Assembly (NCBI GenBank): GCA_018902755.1
Contig: JAHIQI010000052.1
Location: 155,008 to 219,007 of the forward strand
DNA length: 64,000 nt
Direction: 5' to 3'
Source of the DNA: Pseudomonadota bacterium
Lineage (GTDB): Bacteria > Desulfobacterota > Desulfarculia > Desulfarculales > Desulfarculaceae
Numbering within the stretch: the first letter of the stretch is position 1; every line of letters begins with the position of its first letter. The position numbers and the translations under genes are program-made. Shown here one piece after another: positions 28,514 through 36,104 of this stretch. The notes under the pieces are model-generated. The model ran no database searches, was not told the origin of the DNA, and worked only from the letters and a program-made list of their open reading frames with translations.

Positions 28514-29332
28514 TCAGGTATTGATGAAATCCCTCTCACACCTGCCGCCGCAGGTGCAGGGGTAGTCCTCCTCTTGTTCAGATATGGTGTTTTGGTGGGT
28601 GGACTCCACCAGGGTGCGGGCGTAGTGCAGCAGGGCATCGTCCACCCGAATGGCCTCGGGATCGCCCTCGCTGGCCAGGAAGTGGATCCATACCTCCTCC
28701 AGGGGCCGCCCAAAAAACTCCCCGTAGAGCAGAGCGTAGATGGCCGCCTGCCTCTCTATCTCTGGGGTGATCTCCGGCCTCCGGGAGGTCTTGTAGTCCA
28801 CCACAATGGGCTCCCCGCCGATATCGTGGATGGCGTCCACGATGCCTAGCAGCCCCAGCTTCTTGGATACCAATCTGGCCTCATAGCGGGTCACCAGCAG
28901 GGTAGGGTTACGCTGCTTCCAGGCCGCGAAATTGATCAGCATCAGCTGGCTTTCCAGCTCAAACTGGCGCAGCTGCTCCTCCGATAAGCCCAAGGCCTGC
29001 AAGGAGGGCAAAGACCTTTGCCATTCCTGAGCCAAGTCTCGGAGCAGGGTCCGCTGCATCTGGACCAGCGCCAGTGAATGCCCGGTCTGGGGGCTGTGCT
29101 GGTTGAAGCGGGCCAGCACCCGGTGCACCACATTGCCCCGGATCAGGTAGATCGAGGGCTTGGTCTTAAGCCTTTTTATGTAGCGCAGATAAAACTTGTG
29201 GGGGCAGTCCAGGTAGGTGTTGATGGCGGTGGGGCTGAGGATGCGTTTAAATCCGATCCTGATCACCCCGCATTTTTCTACGTCTGTTGAGCTCGCACAT
29301 GAAGCGAGCCAACACCTCTTTAAGCTCCTCAT
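28514..29332 (-). CDS. RecB/Cas4-type PD-(D/E)XK nuclease with Fe-S cysteines
   Basis: This protein has the full set of RecB-family motifs: Cys in YLDCPHKFYLRY, RGNVVHRVL (conserved His), LGLLGIVDAIHD (Asp), IVVDYKTSR (Asp-x-Lys) and QAAIYALLY. A C-terminal trio of Cys in YPCTCGGRC completes a probable 4Fe-4S cluster as in Cas4 and AddB. It should be an exonuclease for DNA ends. The gene is immediately followed by a HerA-type ATPase. The upstream frame overlaps a 55-residue gene; an internal GTG near 29261 may be the true start. It is not near the CRISPR genes, so a Cas4 role is not assumed. Confidence 0.88.
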   Translation of the reverse strand: MRSLKRCWLASCASSTDVEKCGVIRIGFKRILSPTAINTYLDCPHKFYLRYIKRLKTKPSIYLIRGNVVHRVLARFNQHSPQTGHSLALVQMQRTLLRDLAQEWQRSLPSLQALGLSEEQLRQFELESQLMLINFAAWKQRNPTLLVTRYEARLVSKKLGLLGIVDAIHDIGGEPIVVDYKTSRRPEITPEIERQAAIYALLYGEFFGRPLEEVWIHFLASEGDPEAIRVDDALLHYARTLVESTHQNTISEQEEDYPCTCGGRCERDFINT

Positions 29333-29414
29333 CGCTCATCAGGAAGGCGAAGGACAGGGGATCATTGATCAGCTGCCTCACCTCCCCCATGGCGGTCTTG
29401 TGGTTTGATTTCAT
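29247..29414 (-). CDS. Small hypothetical protein
   Basis: This 55-residue protein, rich in charged residues, starts at ATG 29414 after a perfect GGAGGTG site with five-base spacing. The first half is helical (MGEVRQLINDPLSFAFLMSD). Its stop overlaps the possible start of the Fe-S nuclease gene, so it probably heads the nuclease-ATPase operon. Confidence 0.6.
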   Translation of the reverse strand: MKSNHKTAMGEVRQLINDPLSFAFLMSDEELKEVLARFMCELNRRRKMRGDQDRI

Positions 29415-29428
29415 GTAAGCACCTCCGT

Positions 29429-29944
29429 TCAATACATCAGAAGAGCGGTCTTGTGCCGCTCCTCTCGGGATTCCAACAGGGACTCCCGCATCTCCTTTTT
29501 CAGCCAGAACACGTCCCGAAAATAGCTGGCCTCTTCTTTCCTCTTCTCCTCCTCCAGGCGCAGGATCTGTTCCTCCAGCTTGAACCGATACTTGTCCCAG
29601 ATGTCCTCGCCGCGCAGCAGGATCATGTTTTTGAACTCGCACTGATCCAGGTCCATGCGGTACAGATTGCGCTCCTTGATGTCCCGGCGCTGGTACAGCT
29701 CTGAGCTTAAAAGCTCCAGTTTGTAGCCCACCAGCTCCTTCTTTTGCTCCAACAAAAGGTCCAGGCCCAGGCCTGTTTCCGGCACCGTTGCGTACCCATC
29801 AGGAACCCCATTCGGGACCCCATACTGATCCTTAATCGGACCATCCTGGGTCCCATACAGGTAGTAATACTGGGCCCCAAAGGGGCCGTATTGGTCCCCA
29901 GCTGGGAACACCGGCGGGGTCATTGAGTTTATTTCGGGCAGCAT
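29429..29944 (-). CDS. Hypothetical coiled-coil protein
   Basis: The N-terminal third is rich in Pro, Gly and Tyr, with repeated QYG/YG units (DQYGPFGAQYYYLYGTQDG), and the C-terminal two-thirds is a long charged coiled coil (RFKLEEQILRLEEEKRKEEA). I chose ATG 29944 with a GAGGA site seven bases upstream, giving about 171 residues; the open frame continues back to 30028. No known family. Confidence 0.6.
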   Translation of the reverse strand: MLPEINSMTPPVFPAGDQYGPFGAQYYYLYGTQDGPIKDQYGVPNGVPDGYATVPETGLGLDLLLEQKKELVGYKLELLSSELYQRRDIKERNLYRMDLDQCEFKNMILLRGEDIWDKYRFKLEEQILRLEEEKRKEEASYFRDVFWLKKEMRESLLESREERHKTALLMY

Positions 29945-30082
29945 TTTGGTTTCCTCGGGACGTTTGTTTTTACTGGGAAGTAGTACTCCTTTAAATATTT
30001 TTCGGTTTTTTCCGGCCTCCTCCTGCATAAGCCGGTGCGCTGATCGACATCAGAAATAGGGACCCTTAACCAGGAGGAAGTC

Positions 30083-30661
30083 ATGAGACGCTGGATTGAT
30101 GATGAGCTTTTTGGGGAATACCCCGATGGCCCCGAGGAGGGGGAGATAGAAAACCCAGAGGAATCTGAAGAGCAACCTCCAGAGCAATCACCAGACATCC
30201 CCGATGTAGCATGGAAGGAGGACCTGGAAAGAATTGAGGATCCCATTCAGCGGGAAAATGCCATCTACCTGGCCAAGCACCTCCTGGATGCCAAGGAGGA
30301 GATGCCCGCCAGGCATGATCGTGAGCAGACCCCTGACCTGGAACGCCAATTGGAGTATGACCACCGCATCCCTCCCCTGGAATCCGAAGCCAGGGCCGCA
30401 GCCCTACCCCCGGAACCCGAACCCCTGTTAGAAGACATCGGTGAGCCCCAGCCTGAGATTGTCGAGACGCATGACGATCCTTGGGAGCACGAGGCGGCTG
30501 TCAGGGATTGGATCGCGGAAATTGGTCCCAACGGGGCGGCCGAACAAATCCTGGAACTCAGCCAACAGGATCGGATCAGCCCTGAGGATTATGACCGGAT
30601 AGTGGACCTTATCCACGAGGCCCGCCACGGCGAGGACGAGGAGCCGGATCCCGCCGAATGA
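30083..30661 (+). CDS. Acidic hypothetical protein
   Basis: This 192-residue protein is extremely acidic, with long Glu/Asp/Pro stretches such as DGPEEGEIENPEESEEQPPE. It starts at ATG 30083 after an AGGAGGAAG site. Such acidic proteins on mobile elements can be DNA mimics, chaperones or inhibitors, but no specific match is visible. It is divergent from the coiled-coil gene and followed by the purine-skewed region. Confidence 0.65.
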   Translation: MRRWIDDELFGEYPDGPEEGEIENPEESEEQPPEQSPDIPDVAWKEDLERIEDPIQRENAIYLAKHLLDAKEEMPARHDREQTPDLERQLEYDHRIPPLESEARAAALPPEPEPLLEDIGEPQPEIVETHDDPWEHEAAVRDWIAEIGPNGAAEQILELSQQDRISPEDYDRIVDLIHEARHGEDEEPDPAE

Positions 30662-30872
30662 GCCTGATCAGTCGGCCGTTGCAAACGGGGGATAGGGGGT
30701 TATTCAACCTCCTTTACCCCCTTATTTCTTTATCTCCTTTATCTTTTCTTCCCCTTTTCCCCTTCTTGCCCCTCATTTCTTCCCATGCTTCTCATATCTC
30801 TCATTTTCGCCATTTTTCGCCATTTCCCGGCTTTCCGGCCCCTGCCGCCGCTCTCCCAGCTTTTCTTGCCTT

Positions 30873-30903
30873 CGCGGGCCTGCAGAATGAAATTCGGCCC
30901 GCG
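30873..30903 (-). repeat. Conserved hairpin repeat, copy 1
   Basis: CGCGGGCC and GGCCCGCG flank an inner GAAT-GAA-ATTC hairpin, with a TGCA bulge. The flanking GCATTTGTC on the plus strand is also conserved with the second copy about 415 bases away. Confidence 0.7.
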
Positions 30904-31291
30904 CCACGTCGCAAGCATTTGTCACTTTTTTTATTCTTAATCAAAAACCCCAACCCCAACTCCTCTCCCCAGACCTCCCAGCACATCCCTCTGTTTCCTT
31001 TCACCCGCACCCCCTGCCCAGTCCTGCCCCATCCTTCCTCACCCTCAATCTCCTTGATCATCTCTCCTCCTCCTACCAAGACCCTCCAGCCCCTGCCTTG
31101 GCCACACCCGCCCCTTCCTTTAAAGAGCGCGCCCGGCCAAGCCTCGCCCAGACACCGCCAGAACCCGCCCTGACTGCCCTATCCTTGCCCTCACACGCCC
31201 AATCCTGCCCAGACCCTGCCACGTCTCCCCAGATCTCCCAAGACTTGCCCTTGCCGCCCCACGCCCTGCTCAATCCTTTCCCCCCTCTCTA

Positions 31292-31319
31292 CGCGGGCCT
31301 GAATGAAATTCGGCCCGCG
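31292..31319 (-). repeat. Conserved hairpin repeat, copy 2
   Basis: This has the same stem (CGCGGGCC/GGCCCGCG) and inner GAAT-GAA-ATTC as copy 1, with a single T bulge. It is followed at similar spacing by GCATTTGTC. Conservation of both stem and flank within a drifting background suggests a functional element. Confidence 0.7.
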
Positions 31320-31842
31320 CCAGGGTGTTCGCATTTGTCGCCTCGGAATTATTTTCGATATCCCAAATAAATCCCCCCAGAACTCTGCCTCCAACACAGC
31401 ACCTCCCCAGCTTCGACCAATCCGGCCCAGACCCTGCCAGCACTCGCCCCTCCCTCGCCCAGACCTGCCGAGTCACTGCCCTGTCTCGCCCTTCCTCCCC
31501 AGCACTTCCCATGACCATGGCCCAGCCCTCAATTCCTCTAAAAGGGGCGCCGCCGGTGCTCCCCAATCATTCCTTTGAACCAACCCAAAACGTCCCACTT
31601 CCCTGCCCAAACCGGGCCCGGTCTGTTCCCTATAAGGGCCCCGTTATCTCCTTTATTGGGACCGCCATCGGTCCATTTAGCGTCCCCGTTACTGCCCACA
31701 ACCTCCCCCAGCTTTCCCCCAGTATCGGACCGGCTTCTTCCTTCCAGCCCCCTTGCCCCATTCCCAGGGCATTAAAAAGGGCCCTGGCGGCCCGCTATCT
31801 CCGGTCCCCAGAGCCCAGTTCATCCCCCCAACCTTTCCTAAA

Positions 31843-31995
31843 TCAGCCCGCCCCGGCCTCTATGAATCCTTCCAGGGTGGCCTGTCTGCATTTGCCGTTG
31901 TGGTTCAGAGCAGCTAGCTCGTGCAGCACACCACCATCTTCCGCAAGCTCCAGGCTGATCTCTTCCAGGTTATCTGGCTCGATGGTTTCATCCAT
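31843..31995 (-). CDS. Small acidic protein, 50 residues
   Basis: An open frame starts at ATG 31995 and ends with TGA at 31843, giving a 50-residue acidic peptide: EEISLELAEDGGVLHELAAL lies near the middle and GFIEAGAG at the end. GGAG lies about eight bases before the ATG. It lies 22 bases after the stop of the 32018-32560 gene and outside the low-complexity region. It was found by reading the minus strand. No family is recognised. Confidence 0.5.
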   Translation of the reverse strand: MDETIEPDNLEEISLELAEDGGVLHELAALNHNGKCRQATLEGFIEAGAG

Positions 31996-32017
31996 CTTCC
32001 TGCTCCCGGCCAGCGGC

Positions 32018-32560
32018 CTATCCCTCGACCACTTCCTCCACTACCACGTTGGGCAGAGGGCCGGAGCCGGCCTCTGCGGCCGGCGGGCTTGCCCTGCTTA
32101 GCGAGCCACTCTCCGAGACCAGTTCCACCTGGTAGCGGTCCTTGCCCTTGTAGTTGGGGCGGTCCTTCTTGAACTCCTCGTCCACCGGCACCAGGGTGAT
32201 CTCAAACTCCTTGCCTGCCAGGGGCTCATGCCTCTTGAGCTCCACCAGCAGGCTGATCTGGCTGATGGTCCAGGTGTACGTCTCCCCCTGATGCTCGATG
32301 TCAAACCACAGGTCCCGGGCATCCTCCTTAAAGCGATTCTGGGTCTCCCTGCGTGGACCGTTGCTCAGGAAGCGGACCTTGAAGCCCTCTCTTTTCAGCT
32401 CCTCCCTGGGGCTGAAGAAGGGCAGCATGTCTCCTCCGCCATTTCCCCCCAGACTGTCCCAGGTTGGGCAGCCTGACTCACCTATAGCCGGCATTCCGGC
32501 CTCTTTTTTCTGCTCTGTGCCGCTCACGGCTTGTTTGTTTTCTTTTTCTTCTTGTGCCAT
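32018..32560 (-). CDS. Hypothetical protein
   Basis: This 180-residue protein has a charged, disordered N-terminus and a beta-rich core (KVRFLSNGPRRETQNRFKED, then LWFDIEHQGETYTWTISQIS). The ATG at 32560 follows GGAGGTG. The core resembles small single-domain proteins that bind ligands on mobile elements, but I cannot assign a family. It forms a small minus-strand cluster with the 50-residue gene and the zinc-ribbon gene. Confidence 0.6.
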   Translation of the reverse strand: MAQEEKENKQAVSGTEQKKEAGMPAIGESGCPTWDSLGGNGGGDMLPFFSPREELKREGFKVRFLSNGPRRETQNRFKEDARDLWFDIEHQGETYTWTISQISLLVELKRHEPLAGKEFEITLVPVDEEFKKDRPNYKGKDRYQVELVSESGSLSRASPPAAEAGSGPLPNVVVEEVVEG

Positions 32561-32737
32561 TTTCTTGCACCTCCATTTCTTAATTTTCGGCCAGGGCGTG
32601 TTGCCCCGCGCCAAGCAGGGGCAACCAGCCCGGCCTTTTCAATATTTGCTTTTTTCTGACCAGATTGGCACGCAGCCGGCCAGAGTCCCGGCCGTGTGGC
32701 CTGCTGCTCTTTGGAAGCAGGGCGGGGCGGCCACTGC

Positions 32738-33043
32738 TCAGTACACATCAAAGCAGCCACCCATGGGGATCCACAGCTCCGGCGTATTAATGACCGCCAG
32801 GCTCTTGGCTGTGCAGCCACGATGTTCAAGACGAGCCGGCATCAGGGGCTCCAGTTTAGGGCCCTTGGGGGTGTGGATGATCTCCATGGCCGGCCCTGGC
32901 TCTGGGCAGTAGTAGTCCCGGCAGGCCTCGCACATGGCAAAGCCCAGCTCCATGTCCTTGGTACTGAGCGGCCGCTGGCAGAGCAGGCAGGTGAAAACCA
33001 GTTCTGCCTTGCCCTCCTGTTTTGTTCCTGAATCTGGTTCCAT
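32738..33043 (-). CDS. Zinc-ribbon-containing hypothetical protein
   Basis: This 101-residue protein has two Cys pairs (FTCLLCQRPL and AMCEACRDYYC) that should bind zinc, followed by a beta-rich tail. The ATG at 33043 is spaced nine bases from GGAGGTG; a GTG at 33055 overlaps that site and is unlikely. It is likely a small regulator or adaptor of the element. No family assigned. Confidence 0.6.
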   Translation of the reverse strand: MEPDSGTKQEGKAELVFTCLLCQRPLSTKDMELGFAMCEACRDYYCPEPGPAMEIIHTPKGPKLEPLMPARLEHRGCTAKSLAVINTPELWIPMGGCFDVY

Positions 33044-33211
33044 TTTCTGCGCCACCTCCAGTGGATTTTCTCAGTAAGGGGAAAATCCGCTGAGACGGGG
33101 CGGGCCCTAGTTGCAGTTTGCTCTGCTCTTCAATTAAGGGACGGGTTTGCTATGATGGCGGAGGCCGGCCGTAGAGGGGCGGCCCATAATGCGCAGATAG
33201 GAGATTCTTTG

Positions 33212-35413
33212 ATGTCCAAGATCGGCCGCAATGATCCCTGCCCCTGTGGCAGCGGCAAGAAATATAAGAAGTGCTGTTTGAGGAAAGAGCAGGCAGCCTC
33301 GCCACTGTCCAAGCATCCCTCCAAAAGCCACCATGACCGCTGTGTCGGGATCCTGGACTCCCTGCAGGACAGGATCATGCGCTTTGCCGAGAATGCCGGC
33401 TACTTCAAGGAAATCAAGCCTGCCCAGCTCTATTACCTGGCCTATATTGATCCCCAAGGTCCTTCTGAGTTGGATGAGAATGAGTTCGTGGCCTTCATAG
33501 AATGGTTTGTCCATGACTACGAAATGCCGGAGGAAGGCCGTACCATTGCCCAGCTTTACCTGGCCAGCCAACCCACCTTGCCGGCCGAAGAGATGCAGGT
33601 GCTCCGGCAATACCAGGAGAGCTATATCTCGGTCTACCGTATTGGTGAGGTCCAGCCAGGGCAGGGTTTCCAGGCCAAAGACCTTTTTTCAGAGGAGGAG
33701 TTTTTCCTCTCTGACGAGACCCTGTCTCACAGGGCCAAGCCAGGCTATATCATCATTACCCGGCTGACCGAGGTCATGGGTGAGTATCATGCTTCCCCGG
33801 CAGTGGGCCTGTGTGAGGGCAAGGTCTGGCCAGCTTTGGAAAGAAATATCCAGGCTGCCCTGCAAGAGTTTCAGAATGAGTCCCCCGATGCGGGTATGCA
33901 GCGGTTCCTCAAGGAGCGCGGCTTCATCCTAAACTCGCTCCTACTGGCCAGCGCTGAGCAGGCCTTCCCTGGCCCCAAGCTGGTCACCACCAGCGGGGAA
34001 GAGCCGGCTTTTCACCAGGCCCGTTACGACCTCCTGGACCGAAGTGCAGCCATAGCCGCCCTCCAGGGCACCCAGGATTTTGACCTGGATGATCCCGGGG
34101 AAGATCCATCTAAAGCAGATGAGCTGCACTTTGTCTGGCTGGATCAGGGCGAGACAGTTCCCTTGATCCGGGCCATGGAGGCTGGCTTCCGGTCCGGGCA
34201 TGACAAGATGTTTGGCGGCAAACCCGGCGCAGGCTCCGCCCGACTGCTCGGTACTATAACCATTAAGGCCGACCGGCTGCTTCTGGAGGTCAATGGCGAC
34301 CAGCGTTTTGCTCTCGGTAAGAAACGCCTGGAACAACTCCTGGCTGGCCGAGTCCGACATCGCCTGGATAGCCTCCAGTCCATGCAGGCCGCCATGGCTA
34401 AACATAAGGTTGGCCGGGAAAGTTCAGCTGCCGCATCTTACCCAATTGGATCTGGGCCGCAGTTTGAGTCCCTCAAACCAGGCGAGTCCATCCAAGACGC
34501 CCTCCAGAGCCGCCAATTCGAGAGCCTGGAAGAGGTCAATGCCTTTGTGCAGCAGCACATGGGCCAATACAATGACCAGCCCCAGGATGAACTGGGCGGT
34601 CTTTCGCCTACCCAAGTGAGTGAGCTCATGGATTGCGACTGGCAGGATGAGCACGGTCCCGTCAGGCTAAGCAAATCCCTGTCGCTGCATGAACTGGCAG
34701 ATTCCCACTTCTTGAACAACGCCCGCCTTCTGCTCACCCAGTGCCAGCAGCGAGGTGGCATCAAAGCCACCTCGGCAGGCTATCTGGACACCAAGTTTGT
34801 GCGCGAATTTGTTCAGGCCATGAGTTGGCCGGAGCGCTTAACCACCCTCGTAAAGGGAGCCCAGCAGGGCCGAATGCGGGAAATGGGAGTCCCTCAACTC
34901 TACTCCTTGCGCCTGGTGGCGGAGTTTTCAGGGCTGATCAAGAAGAGAAGTGGCCAATTCTCGATTACCCAGCAGGGAGAGAAGTTCCTGCTGGAGGAGA
35001 ATGCCGGCCGCCTGCTCAACCGGCTTTTTGTGGTCCATTGTCAGGAGTTCAACCTGGACTTCTATGATCGCCTACGCCTGGAGCACCCAGAGGTGCAGCA
35101 TGCCGTCGCCTTCAGCCTGTACAAGCTGGGGCAGTTGGATGATGGAGCTTGGCACGCCTTGGGGGAAGCCATACCTGCTCTCATGTTGCCCATCGTCAGA
35201 CACGCCATTACCAGGCAGGAAGATCCTCTGCTGTGGAATGAACTGCAAGTGGAGGGGGTGATCCAGGCGGTAAGCCAAAGGTTCCTGGAGCCCATGGAGA
35301 GCTTCGGGTTGCTGGAATTGGATAATACTTGGGAGGCCACAGGCCTCTTGACCGAGGAGAGCCGGGTCCGGCTGACGCCGCTGTTTGGGAAGTTCATAAA
35401 CTTCCAGTTGTGA
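33212..35413 (+). CDS. Large hypothetical protein with N-terminal SEC-C zinc motif
   Basis: This 733-residue protein starts MSKIGRNDPCPCGSGKKYKK, a perfect SEC-C motif (CPCGSGKKYKKCC) that binds zinc and, in SecA, SecB and the ribosome. The ATG at 33212 has AGGAGA seven bases upstream; an earlier in-frame ATG at 33152 lacks a site. The rest is alpha/beta with no recognised domain. Such large SEC-C proteins are common on mobile elements and may act on nascent protein or nucleic acid. It is divergent from the zinc-ribbon gene. Confidence 0.75.
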   Translation: MSKIGRNDPCPCGSGKKYKKCCLRKEQAASPLSKHPSKSHHDRCVGILDSLQDRIMRFAENAGYFKEIKPAQLYYLAYIDPQGPSELDENEFVAFIEWFVHDYEMPEEGRTIAQLYLASQPTLPAEEMQVLRQYQESYISVYRIGEVQPGQGFQAKDLFSEEEFFLSDETLSHRAKPGYIIITRLTEVMGEYHASPAVGLCEGKVWPALERNIQAALQEFQNESPDAGMQRFLKERGFILNSLLLASAEQAFPGPKLVTTSGEEPAFHQARYDLLDRSAAIAALQGTQDFDLDDPGEDPSKADELHFVWLDQGETVPLIRAMEAGFRSGHDKMFGGKPGAGSARLLGTITIKADRLLLEVNGDQRFALGKKRLEQLLAGRVRHRLDSLQSMQAAMAKHKVGRESSAAASYPIGSGPQFESLKPGESIQDALQSRQFESLEEVNAFVQQHMGQYNDQPQDELGGLSPTQVSELMDCDWQDEHGPVRLSKSLSLHELADSHFLNNARLLLTQCQQRGGIKATSAGYLDTKFVREFVQAMSWPERLTTLVKGAQQGRMREMGVPQLYSLRLVAEFSGLIKKRSGQFSITQQGEKFLLEENAGRLLNRLFVVHCQEFNLDFYDRLRLEHPEVQHAVAFSLYKLGQLDDGAWHALGEAIPALMLPIVRHAITRQEDPLLWNELQVEGVIQAVSQRFLEPMESFGLLELDNTWEATGLLTEESRVRLTPLFGKFINFQL

Positions 35414-35732
35414 TCCCGCCCTTCCTAATAATCGGCGTCCAAATTTGACCCACCCCGCCTCATGGCTTTGAAAACAAGTCAGAGAACAGCCTGGGGGCGT
35501 ATGCATTGGTTGATTCGAAAAACTGAGTGGGTTAATATGCTCATAGTTTGCAGGCCGAAGCTATTTGGCGTGGTTCCGATAGGAAAAGCCTCAGGCGCCC
35601 CGGATTTTACCCTGAAGGCCGGGGGCGAGGCAGACACCATGCATTGAATGGCTTCAAATAGCTCAAAATTGAAGGGAACGCTGCCTAAGCCGCATAATCT
35701 CTGGTTTATCTGTGTCATAAAGGAAGGATGAT
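35414..35732. other. Intergenic gap, nothing recognised
   Basis: About 320 bases between two plus-strand genes hold no convincing gene, repeat or strong hairpin. An open frame at 35462-35647 lacks a ribosome site and has unlikely composition. Confidence 0.5.
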
Positions 35733-35945
35733 ATGTACTGCAGGTATTGTAATCAGCCAATTTCGATGTGCTCTTGTAACCGCGACTTCAACCAGAGCGA
35801 TAAGGGTGATTATGAACCAACGCTAAAGTCCCCAATGCCATCACAATCCGCCTGTCCGTATTGCGGTGGCTCAGGTAACTATGTGGAAAGAGGGATGGGC
35901 TGTTTTAAAGATATAGAGTCTCCCTGTCCTATATGCGGTAAGTGA
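35733..35945 (+). CDS. Small CxxC zinc-finger protein
   Basis: This 70-residue protein has Cys pairs at both ends (YCRYCNQPISMCSC and ACPYCGGSGN then CPICGK), the second like a DnaJ-type CxxCxGxG zinc finger. An AAGGAAGG site precedes the ATG. It probably binds zinc and a protein or RNA partner. No defined family. Confidence 0.65.
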   Translation: MYCRYCNQPISMCSCNRDFNQSDKGDYEPTLKSPMPSQSACPYCGGSGNYVERGMGCFKDIESPCPICGK

Positions 35946-36104
35946 TAACTAAGCCAAACCCCAAAATTAATATTTCAATAAGTTAGCAATTGGTCCTTGT
36001 TTTCCTCGCCTAACCTAAATTCATGCTGGTCCGCATCACCAAGCCCGCGCCCCGGCCACATTTAGCCAGGGCGCGGCAATGAAGGATTTTGGAATCTGGC
36101 GGGG

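Larger units (their letters stand above)
30690..31842 (-). other. Gene-poor purine/pyrimidine-skewed region with repeated motifs
   Basis: About 1.15 kb is almost all C and T on the plus strand (G and A on the minus strand). Open frames here read as Ser/Pro/Leu-rich or Gly/Arg/Trp-rich low-complexity peptides and are not convincing. It contains two copies of a conserved hairpin (30873-30903 and 31292-31319) and repeated G-rich units on the minus strand, such as two copies of TGGCAGGGTCTGGGC. It may encode a structured non-coding RNA or be a site of unusual DNA structure. Confidence 0.5.

Noticed and set aside
28514..29332. Calling the RecB-type nuclease a Cas4 of the CRISPR locus
   Set aside because: It lies more than 20 kb from the CRISPR genes, on the other strand, and is coupled to a HerA-type ATPase.
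30658..31173. Ser/Pro/Leu-rich plus-strand frame in the skewed region
   Set aside because: Composition follows the C/T skew, and there is no domain or conserved start. The G/A-rich minus-strand frames, including one at about 30801-31061 with a good ribosome-like site, were rejected for the same reason, with less certainty.
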